From Ningiella ruwaisensis (GTDB lineage Bacteria > Pseudomonadota > Gammaproteobacteria > Enterobacterales > Alteromonadaceae): a DNA stretch of 64,000 bases. Both the position numbers and the translations under genes were made by a program. Of the stretch, positions 27,818 to 38,600 are shown in pieces; the first letter of the stretch is position 1, and every line of letters begins with the position of its first letter. The notes beneath the pieces are model-generated. The model was not told the DNA's origin. It worked only from the letters and a program-made list of their open reading frames with translations, and did no database searches. The stretch spans positions 1 to 64,000 of the forward strand of contig NZ_RAHT01000005.1 of NCBI RefSeq assembly GCF_004798935.1. The letters are read 5' to 3'.

Positions 27818-29326
27818 TTATCTAGGCAACTGAATACTAAAGGTCGCTCCTTCCCCTTCTTTGCTTTCTGCAAAAATATACCCTTGGTGATTCGTTACTA
27901 TTTTTTGGCAGATAGCCAAACCAATGCCTGTTCCCGAGTATTCAGAGCGCCCGTGTAGACGCTGAAAAATCTCAAATATTTTTGTTTTGTACTCATTGTT
28001 AAAGCCAATACCGTTGTCACTAATGTCAATCTGCCAATAGCTCGTAGGCACCTCTGCGATGGGGAGAATGATGTTTTTTACCTTTATTGAAACCAGCGGC
28101 TCTTTAGTGTCTTCAACATACTTTATCGCATTGGAAATGATATTCTGAAAAAGCTGTGTCATTTGCGATTTATTTGCGTGGATAGTTGGCAAGGTATCTG
28201 ATGAAATAATCGCATGGCGCTCAGCAATTTGTTCAGAAAGCGCGTCTTTTACCAAAGAAAGAACGGAATTTAAATCAACTAAATCCATCTCGGTGTCCCC
28301 GCGGGAAGCGCGTGAGAGTTTCAACAAATCGTCAATTAAGGCCTGCATTCTATCTGAAGCTGAGCGCATACGCGCAATGTAGTCTTTACATTTATCATCC
28401 AAAACGTCTGCGTAGCCAGACTCAAGTCGAGCGCCAAAGGCACGTACCTTGCGCAAGGGTTCTTTAAGGTCGTGCGATGCAATGTAAACAAACTGCTCGA
28501 GCTCCTGATTGGCTAGCTCTAATTCTTCCTGCTTCCGTAATAGCAATTCTTCATTTTGTTTAAACTCTGATACATCAGCAAAGGTAACAATAAAACCATC
28601 CAGATTTTTTACTGCATTGATAGAAAACCATTTATCAATGCCATCATGCCGATAGTAAGTAATAGTGTGAAAGTTTTTACCGCTTTCCACTGTATTTTTA
28701 TAAGCATCAAATAAACCAGAGGACTTGTTCCCGGGTAGCAGTTCGAGCATGTTTTGTTCTAACAAAGTGTTTACTGGAATGCCGATAATTTCTGCTGCAA
28801 TTTGATTTACCATCTTGTATTTAAAATCGACGATTTCGCCGACTTCGTTTCTTACCGAGTCAAATGCAATAATTCCGTCAAGAGAACTTTCAAAAATGTT
28901 ATTTAATAGCTGAGTAAGTTTTTTATTTGTATTGGCCTCTCGCTCTAACTCCCCCGCTTTTACCAAAGACTCTTTGTGCTTAGTTCGATTAATGCTGTAC
29001 AAGCGCAAAGTAAGAAGCGCAAATACTGACAAAACCAGGATAGAAACAGAAAGCACTTCAATAATAAATTCTTGATTAATCCATTTAGTATTATTTGGTA
29101 TGGCCTGTTCCTCATCATTTGGCTGAGCAGTCGTCTGAGCATTTAGCTGCGGTCTCAATTGATGAACAGGAGGGAGAATAAGCACTGACGAAGGCGGCAC
29201 TTGGCCTTGTAATTTTACCTGTTGAAGCACCGCTGGAGCGAGCCCGCTCGGATGAATATTAGCTTGTTCTGGTATACACGCAAAAGCGTTCATCCAAACA
29301 ATGACTAGAACAAAATTGCTGAACAT
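27818..29326 (-). CDS. PAS-containing sensor histidine kinase, orphan
   Basis: 502 aa. Signal-anchor or signal peptide at the start (FSNFVLVIVWMNAFA), a short periplasmic Pro/Gln-rich region of about 70 residues, one membrane segment (FIIEVLSVSILVLSVFALLTL), then a PAS domain (about 130-250), a coiled-coil, a HisKA box (QFVYIASHDLKEPLRKV, H phosphoacceptor) and a HATPase_c with N, DNGIGFN, F and GTGIGLAIC boxes. It resembles phytochrome-like kinases. ATG 29326 is chosen; the frame is open to a TTG at 29389, but the ATG begins the signal sequence. No response regulator lies next to it. Confidence 0.82.
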   Translation of the reverse strand: MFSNFVLVIVWMNAFACIPEQANIHPSGLAPAVLQQVKLQGQVPPSSVLILPPVHQLRPQLNAQTTAQPNDEEQAIPNNTKWINQEFIIEVLSVSILVLSVFALLTLRLYSINRTKHKESLVKAGELEREANTNKKLTQLLNNIFESSLDGIIAFDSVRNEVGEIVDFKYKMVNQIAAEIIGIPVNTLLEQNMLELLPGNKSSGLFDAYKNTVESGKNFHTITYYRHDGIDKWFSINAVKNLDGFIVTFADVSEFKQNEELLLRKQEELELANQELEQFVYIASHDLKEPLRKVRAFGARLESGYADVLDDKCKDYIARMRSASDRMQALIDDLLKLSRASRGDTEMDLVDLNSVLSLVKDALSEQIAERHAIISSDTLPTIHANKSQMTQLFQNIISNAIKYVEDTKEPLVSIKVKNIILPIAEVPTSYWQIDISDNGIGFNNEYKTKIFEIFQRLHGRSEYSGTGIGLAICQKIVTNHQGYIFAESKEGEGATFSIQLPR

Positions 29327-29434
29327 AATAGTGAAACATGGCCAAAACGGGAATGTCTGTATATTAGACACTGACTCGCACTTGCACAAACTATTTCAGC
29401 ATGCCCTACCGCATAATTCAAACCCAGTTTTGGG

Positions 29435-29614
29435 CTAGGATTTTAACTTACCTTCCTGCTCTCGCTTTTTATGCGTATTCGAAAACCGTCGATCGTCACT
29501 ATGATGCCGAAGCCTTGAACTCGTACGATTGAGTTTTCTAAAACACGAATCTCCATATCGTTCGATATGTTTCATATCTTCCTGCATTTCATCCTGTTCG
29601 TAAAAGTGATTCAT
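29435..29614 (-). CDS. Small hydrophilic protein, unknown
   Basis: 59 aa, too short for most ORF callers. Begins MNHFYEQDEMQEDMKHIERY, then a basic stretch rich in Arg, Ser and His (KLNRTSSRLRHHSDDRR) and ends REQEGKLKS. AAGGA lies eight bases before ATG 29614, in the AT-rich spacer after the gene-free 29615-30075 stretch. It ends 108 bases before the start of the orphan histidine kinase and could be cotranscribed with it. Charged, with no hydrophobic segment. Not recognised. Confidence 0.5.
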   Translation of the reverse strand: MNHFYEQDEMQEDMKHIERYGDSCFRKLNRTSSRLRHHSDDRRFSNTHKKREQEGKLKS

Positions 29615-30075
29615 AATAATTCCTTGGTTTTACCATTTAATTACTGAGTTGCGGGCAATTCGACTTTGCATAATATTTGCCAATTATTGCGAGTTCCTAG
29701 AAGTCTATAAGCAACTGTAATTAATACGGATATTCGCCAAAACACTATTGGCACGAGCAGAAAAACTATCCTTGCTTAGCTACCTTTTTACACGGCGATA
29801 TGAAATTTCTCACTTGAGCAGCAATGCATTTTTCACACCCTTGCCTGTAAGAGTTACTACCTTCAAATTGCGAGAAACAGAAGTATTCCGCTAAATCAGT
29901 ACCTTACATTTTGGCATGCATTACGCTCCTACCTTATTCGCAGGTGCATTTAATACATCGTGCAAGCGCAGTTAAATGCAAGTCAAATGCAATTGAAAAA
30001 CCATCGAAAAAAGATAGAAAGATAGCTGCATTTATTTCCCTTTTAACCATTCAAATTTGAACAAGGATACTAATT
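29615..30075. other. Intergenic region
   Basis: About 460 bases with stops in all frames and no supportable gene. It should hold divergent promoters for the small ORF/kinase side and for the SDR gene, whose AAGGA site lies at 30063-30067. No clear operator or repeat was seen. Confidence 0.45.
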
Positions 30076-30756
30076 ATGAGCCAATCCAAAACCATACTGA
30101 TAACTGGCGCATCTAGTGGAATAGGAAAAGCCACTGCAAAAAAACTCGTAGAAAATGGATTCCAAGTGGCACTGACAGCTAGAAGCGAAGACAAGCTAAA
30201 AGAATTGGTAGATGAATTAGGTGATCAATCGGCTATTGCCATTCCAGCAGACGCAACGCAATTAAGTGAATTAGATAAGGCATTTAAAAAGACGATTGAG
30301 CGGTTTGGAAAATTAGATGCGGTTTTTGCCAACGCTGGCATGGGCGTTAACACGCCAGGTGTTGAAAACGGCAAGCCCGAAGAATGGGACACGATGATAA
30401 AGGTCAATATAAATGCGCTTACCTATACCGCCAAGCTCGCATTACCCGAATTGAAAAAGACCAAAGGCCACTTCATCATAACAAGCTCGATCGCAGGAAA
30501 ACGCATCTTGAAAGGCTCTATTTATGGAGCAACGAAATGGTTTGCTTACGGTTTTGGCCAAAACCTGGCAGAGGAAATGTCTGAATGGGAGGGGCGATGC
30601 ACCACTATTTGCCCTGGTATGGTAAATACGCCTTTCTTTGATGAGGCAAAACCAGACAAACTTGAGCCAAGTGATGTGGCTGATGCTGTCTTATACGCAC
30701 TTAATGCTGAAAAGCGATGCGATGTAAGAGAAGTGTGTTTGATGCCTACGTTTTAA
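30076..30756 (+). CDS. Short-chain dehydrogenase/reductase (SDR)
   Basis: 226 aa, classical SDR. Cofactor motif TGASSGIG at 10-17, NAG motif (ANAGMG) near 88, catalytic serine in TSSIAG near 139 and YGATK near 152-156. The arginine after the first strand (TARSEDKL) suggests NADP(H) preference. Substrate unknown; NADP-dependent serine/3-hydroxy acid dehydrogenases of the YdfG type are the nearest likeness. AAGGA ribosome site. Stands alone and converges on the catalase gene, with a shared terminator. Confidence 0.85.
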   Translation: MSQSKTILITGASSGIGKATAKKLVENGFQVALTARSEDKLKELVDELGDQSAIAIPADATQLSELDKAFKKTIERFGKLDAVFANAGMGVNTPGVENGKPEEWDTMIKVNINALTYTAKLALPELKKTKGHFIITSSIAGKRILKGSIYGATKWFAYGFGQNLAEEMSEWEGRCTTICPGMVNTPFFDEAKPDKLEPSDVADAVLYALNAEKRCDVREVCLMPTF

Positions 30757-30785
30757 TAGAAGCATTTTTATTATTCTAGTTGCTT

Positions 30786-30824
30786 GAGAGGGCACACGAT
30801 CTTTTTCGCATGTGCCCTCTTTTG
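30786..30824. terminator. Bidirectional terminator between SDR and catalase genes
   Basis: AGAGGGCACA and TGTGCCCTCT form a ten-base perfect stem around 14 bases, followed by TTTT. It lies between two convergent genes. Confidence 0.82.
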
Positions 30825-30852
30825 CATGCAATGCTCTATCAACTACCTCTCA

Positions 30853-32352
30853 TCAATCCTCAAGGGGAGTATCATCGGTAATGGGAACCGTATTAACATC
30901 GGTATCCAACTTATTTACAGCATTTCTTACCCCAGCCTCATAATCGGGATGAACGCGTTTTAATACCTTATACCAGCGCTCTTTTACCTCATCTGAACAA
31001 GGACCCATTGCAGCAGCATAATTCGCATACAACCTAGACTTTTGTTCGTCAGAAAACATTTCAAATAACGCTCTTGGTTGAACAAAATCTGCATCTGTCG
31101 TTTTCTGATTATATCTGTCTGCATCGCCATCAATTTTAAGCGGCGGCTCTTTCACACTTTCATCTGCAACGGGTCCATTGTATTGATTGGGTTCGTAGTA
31201 TGCATCGCGATTATCAAAATCATTGGTAAAAAAACGCATGGCGCCGTCTTTGTGGTAATGATTAACCTTGGCATTTTTAGGATGATTTGCCGGTAATGCT
31301 TCATAATGTGTACCTAAACGATATCGATGCGCATCTGCATAAGCGAATATTCTGCCCTGAAGCATTTTATCGGGACTAAAACTAATACCCGGCACAACAT
31401 TTGACGGGCTAAATGCTGCGTTTTCAATCATCTGAAAGTAGTTTTCCGGATTTTTATTCATTTCCAATTCGCCCACTTCAATAAGTGGATAATCTTTATG
31501 CGGCCACACTTTTGTTACATCAAATGGGTTATAGTCTTGCTGTCCTGCTTCTGTTTCTGGCATCACCTGAATGTAAAGCGTCCACTTCGGATACTTACCT
31601 TCTTCTATCGCATTATAGAGCGCTTCCTGATAAGCTTCGCGCGTTTTTCCAATGAGTTTCTCTGATTCTTCGTTGGTATAATGCTTATGTCCTTGCTGCG
31701 TTTTAAAATGAAATTTTACCCAAAAACGCTCTCCTTGCTTGTTATACATGCTAAATGTATGACTGCCATATCCATTCATATGCATAGGTGTTGTCGGTAT
31801 GCCTCTGTCAGACATTAAAATAGTGACCTGATGGACCGATTCAGGTTGCGCAGCCCAAAAATCGAACATGGCTTCAGGCGAGCGCAGATTGGTTTTTGGA
31901 TGCCGTTTTTGCGTCCTGATAAAATCGGGGAACTTATACGCGTCTCTTACAAAGAAAACCGGAGTATTGTTTCCTACCATATCCCAATTGCCCTCAGCAG
32001 TGTAAAATTTAAGGCTGAAACCACGAACGTCTCGCTCAGTGTCTGCCGCTCCCGATTCGCCTGCAACAGTAGACCAACGACTCAATACTTCTGTTTTTTT
32101 ACCTACTTCGGAAAACAGATCCGCGCATGTGTACTTTGTAATATCGTGAGTTACGGTAAATGTTCCCTGCGCGCCCCAGCCTTTTGCATGAACGACTCGT
32201 TCAGGAATACGTTCGCGGTTCTGATGGGAAAGTTTTTCAATTAATTGGTAATCCTGTAACAGCGAAGGACCTAGTTTACCGGCGGTAAGTGTTGTCTCAT
32301 TGGTAGGTACAGGTGCGCCTGCGGTGGTTGTTTGTCTGGGCTTGCGGGACAT
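30853..32352 (-). CDS. Monofunctional haem catalase, clade 3-like
   Basis: 499 aa, small-subunit catalase; turns hydrogen peroxide into water and oxygen. Catalytic His55 in [12 protein letters not shown], the following [14 protein letters not shown] and [19 protein letters not shown] region, and the haem-ligand tyrosine in [17 protein letters not shown] 32352 has a GGAGAGAC site; the frame is open to 32415, but those 21 residues ([12 protein letters not shown]) are not part of the family. No haem-transport or regulator gene adjoins. The divergent CsbD gene suggests a shared stress response. Confidence 0.93.
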   Translation of the reverse strand: MSRKPRQTTTAGAPVPTNETTLTAGKLGPSLLQDYQLIEKLSHQNRERIPERVVHAKGWGAQGTFTVTHDITKYTCADLFSEVGKKTEVLSRWSTVAGESGAADTERDVRGFSLKFYTAEGNWDMVGNNTPVFFVRDAYKFPDFIRTQKRHPKTNLRSPEAMFDFWAAQPESVHQVTILMSDRGIPTTPMHMNGYGSHTFSMYNKQGERFWVKFHFKTQQGHKHYTNEESEKLIGKTREAYQEALYNAIEEGKYPKWTLYIQVMPETEAGQQDYNPFDVTKVWPHKDYPLIEVGELEMNKNPENYFQMIENAAFSPSNVVPGISFSPDKMLQGRIFAYADAHRYRLGTHYEALPANHPKNAKVNHYHKDGAMRFFTNDFDNRDAYYEPNQYNGPVADESVKEPPLKIDGDADRYNQKTTDADFVQPRALFEMFSDEQKSRLYANYAAAMGPCSDEVKERWYKVLKRVHPDYEAGVRNAVNKLDTDVNTVPITDDTPLED

Positions 32353-32734
32353 ATATGTCTCTCCTTTTGATGAGGTTTGATGAAATTGCTTATCGTCTCC
32401 ATCAAGCCGTATCAATATGCAAGCCAGTTTTTAGCCGCTATGCGAGTAAAAATAAAACGGTTTAGCCATCCTTTTTAGCTTCCTGCGAAAAAAACTGTAT
32501 CGAAAGCATCCTCATTTCAAGAAAGATTTACTGAGTCGTTTGGAAAAACTTTCTTAAATAAATCTGCAGCGTGCAACGTGCATTATTCAATACTTTTTAA
32601 ACCCATGAAATTGTGTGCTTTTTCGATTCAATATATCTTCAATATGAAATGGTACATGCCTTGCTCTATCAACAATAGATTAAGTGCTAAAACGCTTGGC
32701 ACCCTAACCACAGGCATATAAACAGGAGAAATAT
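32353..32734. other. Intergenic region between catalase and csbD
   Basis: About 380 bases holding the two divergent promoters. No supportable ORF. CTATCAACAATAG near 32663 is a small palindrome that recalls one OxyR half, but a full OxyR array is not present. Confidence 0.45.
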
Positions 32735-32935
32735 ATGAATAACGATCGTATCGAAGGCAACTGGAAACAGCTTAAAGGTAAAGCCCAGCAAAAATGGGGT
32801 GAATTAACTGATGACGATATAGATAAAATGGAAGGGAATCGCACCGAGTTAGTCGGTAAAATTCAGGAACGTTACGGTAAATCAAAAGATGAAGCCGAGA
32901 AAGAAGTCGATGAGTTTATGAGCAGCAATTCATAA
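32735..32935 (+). CDS. CsbD family stress protein
   Basis: 66 aa, hydrophilic and helical. It follows the family from the first residue: [28 protein letters not shown], then [21 protein letters not shown]. CsbD/YjbJ proteins are abundant in stationary phase and stress; the molecular role is unknown. Strong AGGAGA ribosome site and a good terminator make it a single-gene unit. Confidence 0.92.
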   Translation: MNNDRIEGNWKQLKGKAQQKWGELTDDDIDKMEGNRTELVGKIQERYGKSKDEAEKEVDEFMSSNS

Positions 32936-32968
32936 ATTTTTACGAAACTGACCTCCATTAAATTTGAC

Positions 32969-33006
32969 CAAAAGCTTGGGGACATAGATCTCCAAGCTTT
33001 TTATTT
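32969..33006 (+). terminator. Rho-independent terminator after csbD
   Basis: AAAGCTTGG and CCAAGCTTT form a stem with a 12-base spacer, followed by TTATTTT. It sits between csbD and the convergent LysR gene and may serve both. Confidence 0.78.
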
Positions 33007-33045
33007 TACGACATTTAATATTCCGCGCTAAACCGAATACCCGCA

Positions 33046-33939
33046 TCATTTTTCTTCCAAACGTTCCAGCAAAAAGTCTAAAAAAGCACGAACAGCCGGT
33101 ACCGTTGTGCGATGAGGTGCCATTACTGCAAAAAAGTTAAGCTGCGTTCCGCGCCATTGCGGTAGTAATCTTTTCAGTGGCTGACTTTCAGGTGATGTCG
33201 CGACAAAACGGGGAAGTAGCGTCATTCCATAGCCAGCTTTTACCATTTCGTACGCTGCGCCGGGCTCACCTACCAACACATTTGGCGATGAATCTATAGT
33301 AATTTGCGCACTTGACTCATCGTGTTTCAACACCCAATCTCTTGGTATCATCACGCTGTCGGTCACCACACGCGGAAGTTGTCTAATTACTTTCACATCG
33401 TTGATATCTATGTTGTGATGCGCGATGTCAGAGCCCCATAGTTTCATCTCAAAAGTAAGCAGGCGTCTTGCTACCAGGTATGGCTGAGAGGGTCGGCCAA
33501 TGCGAATAAAAATATCGCAGTCTTCTGCTATTGGATCCATTTCCATGTGATTAATAATCAACTCTGGCGTAACTTCAGGCCAGCGCTTTAAAAATGCTGA
33601 CATAGCCGGGGCAATCAAATGCCTCGTTATCTGTGTGGAGGCTGCTACCCGCAAACGACCAGATGGATACTCAGTCACCTGTTGCATTGTTTGCTGTGCG
33701 TCTCTACCTACCCTCTCTGCCATTTGCGCAACGGGAAGTAATTGAAGGCCCGCATGAGTAAGCTTTATTCCTTTAGGGAACCTGTCAAACAGAGGTGTGC
33801 CTGAATGCGCTTCAAGTCTCTCAATCATGCGCGATAGATTAGCTTTAGCAATACCTGTCTCTCTATTTGCGGCGCTGATGCTTTCGAATTTCGCCACTAG
33901 TGAAAATAGCCTTAAATCATCTAAGTGTATTTCTCTCAC
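33046..33939 (-). CDS. LysR-family transcriptional regulator
   Basis: 297 aa. N-terminal winged helix (DLRLFSLVAKFESISAANRETGIAKANLSRMIERLEAHSG shape, residues 7-46) and a C-terminal effector domain (GRLRVAASTQITRHLIAPAM onwards). Start is GTG at 33939 with AAGGAAG upstream. It is divergent from the DoxX-RND operon with 130 bases between, the usual layout for a LysR protein controlling the neighbouring genes. The inducer is unknown. Confidence 0.88.
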   Translation of the reverse strand: MREIHLDDLRLFSLVAKFESISAANRETGIAKANLSRMIERLEAHSGTPLFDRFPKGIKLTHAGLQLLPVAQMAERVGRDAQQTMQQVTEYPSGRLRVAASTQITRHLIAPAMSAFLKRWPEVTPELIINHMEMDPIAEDCDIFIRIGRPSQPYLVARRLLTFEMKLWGSDIAHHNIDINDVKVIRQLPRVVTDSVMIPRDWVLKHDESSAQITIDSSPNVLVGEPGAAYEMVKAGYGMTLLPRFVATSPESQPLKRLLPQWRGTQLNFFAVMAPHRTTVPAVRAFLDFLLERLEEK

Positions 33940-34071
33940 CGTACTTCCTTTTCTTAAAAATGTTCATTCCAATAATGAAACGAGATGTTTCTATTATACG
34001 GCTATTTAGAAACGATAGCGCAATTTATAATCGATTTTAATTATCACCTATGAATGAATGAGGACAGGCGT

Positions 34072-34482
34072 GTGAATAAAGATATTTCTTCAAGCACCGA
34101 GCACTCGCAAGAAGGCGAGAGTAAAAAAAGCTTAAAACGTAATGACGATTTAAGAGTGCTCCCCCGACTTTTATGGTTTATTCGAATACTGCTAGCAATA
34201 GCCTTCGCTCTAGCAGGCTTTATGAAGTTAATTGCCACCCCAGACATGGTCTCTATGTTTGACACTATTGGATTTGGCCAGTGGTTTCGATATTTCACAG
34301 GCATAGTTGAAATTAGCGGTGCAATCCTACTTCTAACCAAGAAAACCAAGCTTATAGGTACCGGTATTTTACTGGTCACGATGGTGGTTGCTATGGGCAT
34401 CCATCTATTTGTTATAGGCGGTAGCGCCATTCCCGCGTTTATCTTGTTTTCGCTCCTGTGTTCACAACTCATAAGAAGGTAA
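34072..34482 (+). CDS. DoxX-like membrane protein
   Basis: 136 aa from a GTG start with GAGGA upstream; an ATG at 34054 would overlap that site and add six residues. A hydrophilic, charged N-terminus of about 35 residues is followed by four membrane segments: RLLWFIRILLAIAFALAGFMKL, YFTGIVEISGAILLL, IGTGILLVTMVVAMGIHLFV and AFILFSLLCSQLI. This is the DoxX/DoxD-like fold (ILAIAFALAGFMKL is its first helix). It leads the RND operon, with 5 bases to the next gene. Its role in the efflux unit is unknown. Confidence 0.8.
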   Translation: MNKDISSSTEHSQEGESKKSLKRNDDLRVLPRLLWFIRILLAIAFALAGFMKLIATPDMVSMFDTIGFGQWFRYFTGIVEISGAILLLTKKTKLIGTGILLVTMVVAMGIHLFVIGGSAIPAFILFSLLCSQLIRR

Positions 34483-34487
34483 GTGTC

Positions 34488-35591
34488 ATGACCATCCGTT
34501 TCTTGAATGCCTTGCTTTTGCTCTTTTCAACTTGTCTTATTCTGGGTTGTGCAAAACCTGAACGAGACATAAAAGCGGTACCAGTAGACTGGGTGAAAGT
34601 AAAAGCGGCGAATATACAGACCACCCTATCGTTTCCAAGTGTGATTTCTCCGACGCAAGAAGTGCCTATCAGTTTCGATATTGGCGGGCGTATTGTAGCT
34701 TTGAATGTGGATGTTGGGTCAACGTTTGAAAAAGGTGATGTTCTCGCTGTGTTAGATGATGAGTCTCAGCGCATGCGTGTCGAAGAAATCCAGGCTAACA
34801 TTGATAGTGCAGTGGCCGTGTTTAAAGAAGCAAGCGACACGCTTGAGCGAAACGCAGAGTTAGTCAAAGCAGGTGCCGTTTCACAAGCCGAATATGATGC
34901 GGCTTTGCGTTTACAAAAAACCAGTGCCGCCGACATACAGCGTTTTAATGCGCAACTAACGACCGCAAGAAAGGCTTTGAAAGACACGCAACTTATTGCG
35001 CCATACGGTGGAAGCGTTGTAAGCAAAAATGCTGACCTTGCTCAAGTCCTTCAGGCAAGCTCTCCTGTGTTTGAAATACAGATAAAGAATAAAGCTCGTG
35101 AACTCGTTATTCATGTCGCTGAGCGATACATAAATCAGATTGTGTTAAACGATACTGTGCAAGTTACCCTCCCTGCCAAGGACGGCATCACCTTATATGG
35201 TGAGATAACAAGAATAGGTAGCCAAAACAGTGCTCTAACTGCCTATCCAGTCACTGTCTCGCTACAAGATGTGGACGAAAATATTAAGAATGGCATGTCA
35301 GCTGAGGTTAACCTCACACTTGCTCAGAGCAATTCGAGCAAACTACGAGCGATACCGCGAAGCGCACTGGTGGCGGGTCGGGCCAATACTCACTATGTAT
35401 GGGTAATTGATCCCGAGACCAACACGACATCAAAGCGTCAGGTCACATTGGAAAACATTCAAAGCGCTCAAGCACTTATCTCCCACGGAATTGAGCAGGG
35501 AGAAATGGTTGTATCAAAAGGCGCTAATTTTATTGATGAAGGTATAGAAGTATTGCCTCTCAGTCCGTCAATGTTGGCATTTTCTGAATAA
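34488..35591 (+). CDS. RND efflux periplasmic adaptor (membrane fusion protein)
   Basis: 367 aa lipoprotein adaptor that links the inner-membrane RND pump to the outer-membrane channel. Lipobox LILGC (C at 21), then the barrel-sandwich half (PISFDIGGRIVALNVDVGSTFEKGDVLAVLDD, residues about 60-90), an alpha hairpin (about 90-165), the second lipoyl half (DTQLIAPYGGSVVSKNADLAQVL) and the beta-barrel domain. ATG 34488 has AAGAAGG upstream; a longer frame from 34458 would overlap the DoxX gene. Second gene of the operon. Confidence 0.9.
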   Translation: MTIRFLNALLLLFSTCLILGCAKPERDIKAVPVDWVKVKAANIQTTLSFPSVISPTQEVPISFDIGGRIVALNVDVGSTFEKGDVLAVLDDESQRMRVEEIQANIDSAVAVFKEASDTLERNAELVKAGAVSQAEYDAALRLQKTSAADIQRFNAQLTTARKALKDTQLIAPYGGSVVSKNADLAQVLQASSPVFEIQIKNKARELVIHVAERYINQIVLNDTVQVTLPAKDGITLYGEITRIGSQNSALTAYPVTVSLQDVDENIKNGMSAEVNLTLAQSNSSKLRAIPRSALVAGRANTHYVWVIDPETNTTSKRQVTLENIQSAQALISHGIEQGEMVVSKGANFIDEGIEVLPLSPSMLAFSE

Positions 35592-35610
35592 ATAAAAAGA
35601 GACATCATTT

Positions 35611-38600
35611 ATGCACTTTGGACAAAGAATGTTCGAATTTCGCTCGACTGTTTTTTTAACTGTCGTACTGCTTATGGCATTTGGACTCTATTCTTACTTC
35701 AACCTACCGGCCCGTGAAGACCCATCCATTACTATTCGAGTCGCGACGGTGACCGCGTCTAATCCAAATATGTCTGCTGAGCGCATGGAGTTGCTAGTTA
35801 CGAAAACACTCGAAGAGGTTATTAGAGAACAAGGTGAGGTAGAAGAGGTAACATCAATTACCCAACCCGGACTATCGATCATTAAAGTTGAAATTCAATC
35901 TAAATATTTTCAATTAGAACAAATTTGGGATGATATTAGAGATAGGATGGCAACCATTCAAAAAGACTTGCCACCGGGTACCAGTACACCCGTACTAAAT
36001 GATGATTTTGGCAATGTAGCGGCTGCAACCATTGCGCTTCAATCTGACGATTATTCAATGGCTGAGCAGTTTGATATGGCGCAATACTTGCGCGACAAGC
36101 TTTATCAAATACCAAACACAAAAACGATTGATATTCTTGGCGCACAACCCGAGCGTGTTTATATTCAATTAAGCAATACAAAATTCAGCACCTTGGGTAT
36201 CTCGCCGAGAGATATTCAACAGAGTTTGTCGCAGCAAAATATTATCGAAGGCGGCGGGCAGCTTGATACTGGCGTAACAAGCTATATTTTGCAAGCCTCG
36301 GGGACATTTAAAAGTTTAGAGGACATACAAGATACACTTATCGCCGTGCCTAATCAAAATATCATTGTTGCATTGAAAGACGTAGCGCATGTTTATAAAG
36401 ATTACATTGAACCTCCAAGTCGTCGAACCTATTTCAATGGTAAGCCGGCCATAATGCTTGCGCTGACAATGGTACCGGGTAATAGCGTATTAGATTATGG
36501 TAAAGAAGCGAATATGCAAATAGAAGAGCTTCGCTCACAATTACCTGCCGGATATACGCTAAGCATTGCTACCTTTCAGTCAGATCAAGTGGCCGACGCC
36601 GTATTTGGTGTGACAAGTAATGTCATTCAAACGCTCTTCATTGTGCTCGCAGTCGTCATTTTCTTTTTGGGCCTACGAACAGGTTTGATAGTTGGCGCCA
36701 TTGTGCCAAGCGTAATGCTTATTACCATCGCTATCATGGGCTTTTTTGAAATCAATTTGCAGCGCATGAGCCTGGCAACTTTGGTAATTTCTCTTGGCTT
36801 GCTAGTCGATAATGGCATCGTGATTGCTGAAGATTTTAAAAGACGGTTGGATGAGGGGGAGGAGCGTAAAGATGCCTTAGGTATAACGGTAAAAGAGTTA
36901 GCGTTGCCCCTGCTATCGTCAACACTAACAACCATTTTAGTATTTCTCCCATTGATGCTCGCCGAGCACGAATCGGGCGAATATACGCGCACCATCTCTC
37001 AGGTTGTGCTTATCTCATTAGCGACTTCGTGGGTGTTGGCTATGACTTTGACACCAGTGCTATGCACTCTTTTTATCAAGGCCCCCGAGAAAAGCAGCAA
37101 ACCAGGCCGTTTTCGTCAGTTTGGTATAGATAGTTTTGACTATTTAAATAAATTGTATGCAAACATACTTTACCGTTTACTGAAGTTTCGGCGTTCCTTT
37201 TTAGCCGTAATGCTCCTGTTATTCATCGCTGCTATAGGCGCTCTGCAGCTCGTTCCTCAAAACTTTTTCCCAAATTCAGACCGCTCTCAATTGCTTATCT
37301 ATTTTGATTTGCCCGCAGGAGTTACTGAAACGCAAACGGATAAAGAGTTGCAAGCGATATTTGCATTTTTAGACGATGACGATAAGTGGCCAGAGATCGA
37401 AAGTACAGCAGGCTATACTGGTTTTGGCGGCCCGCGATTTGTACTGTCATTAGCACCTATTGATCCGGCTCCAAATCGCGGATTTGCTGTGTTAAACATT
37501 GATCGTTTTGAAAATGTAGATCCCGTAAAACTGCGTCTCAGAAAGTCTCTTGCTGAGCGGTTTCCGCAAGTAAAGGCACAAGTTACAAACATGTTTCTGG
37601 GTCCATCAGACCCTACCATATTTGAAGTAGAAGTATCTGGTCCCGATGCTTGGGTTGTTTTCGATACCGCAAATAAAGTAAAGGGTTTACTGTCGCAACA
37701 GGCGGGAGCAGTGGATATTCGAAGTGATTGGGAAAATCGTGCGCTTAAGTATGTGATTGACGTTGAGCAAGCCAAGGCAAAACGAGCGGGTATCAGTACT
37801 GCTGATATCAATCAAGCGCTTAAACGACATTTTAATGGGCAGATACTTACGCATTTTTATGATGGTGATGATGTGTATCCCATAATGCTCAGAGCCCCAG
37901 CTAAAGAGCGTGATAGCGTGAATAACTTGAAAAACATCAGTGTATTTTCGTCTCTTACCAACGATAGCGTTTTACTTTCGCAAGTCGCCAAAATTCGTCC
38001 GGAAAATGAATATGTCAGAATTGCTCGAGTTGATGCGATGAGAACCGCGACCGTGTCAGCGCGGAATGACTATATCACCGCGCAAGATTGGGCGCCTATA
38101 ATGGAGAAAGAGCTAGATAAAATACGCCAAACACTGCCCGTAGGCCATAGCATCGATTTATCCGGTATCGTGGTGACTTCTGAGGAAGGTAGAGCGGCGC
38201 TTGCTGCTAATATGCCGCTTTGCTTGGCACTGGTATTGATTTTATTAGTCGCACAATTTAATGGCTTTAAGCGCCCATTCATCATTATTTTGACCTTGCC
38301 TCTTATGCTAATTGGCGCCGTTATTGGTTTACATGTGATGCGTGCAGATTTTGGATTCATGGTGATTTTAGGCTTGTACGCCTTACTGGGTATTATCATC
38401 AACAATGCCATTGTGCTTGTCGATAGAATCGATATTGAGCGTAAAACCGAAGACTCAGTAGAAGCTGTAATAAAAGCCTCTGTAATGCGGTTACGCCCGA
38501 TAATTATGACCACTATAACCACAATATTAGGCTTGCTTCCGCTGATCATCTCGGTCGATCCACTTTTTTATGGCTTGGCAGTAGTACTCGCATTTGGATT

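Noticed and set aside
32660-32680. OxyR-like palindrome near csbD and catalase
   Set aside because: Only one short half-element; the four-element OxyR array is not present.
34044-34472. 142-codon antisense ORF opposite the DoxX gene
   Set aside because: It mirrors the real gene with the same length, has an unnatural Ile/Ser/Arg-rich composition and no ribosome site.
38070-38549. 159-codon ORF opposite the RND permease
   Set aside because: Antisense shadow of a clear membrane protein, with Ile/Ser/Thr-rich low-complexity sequence.
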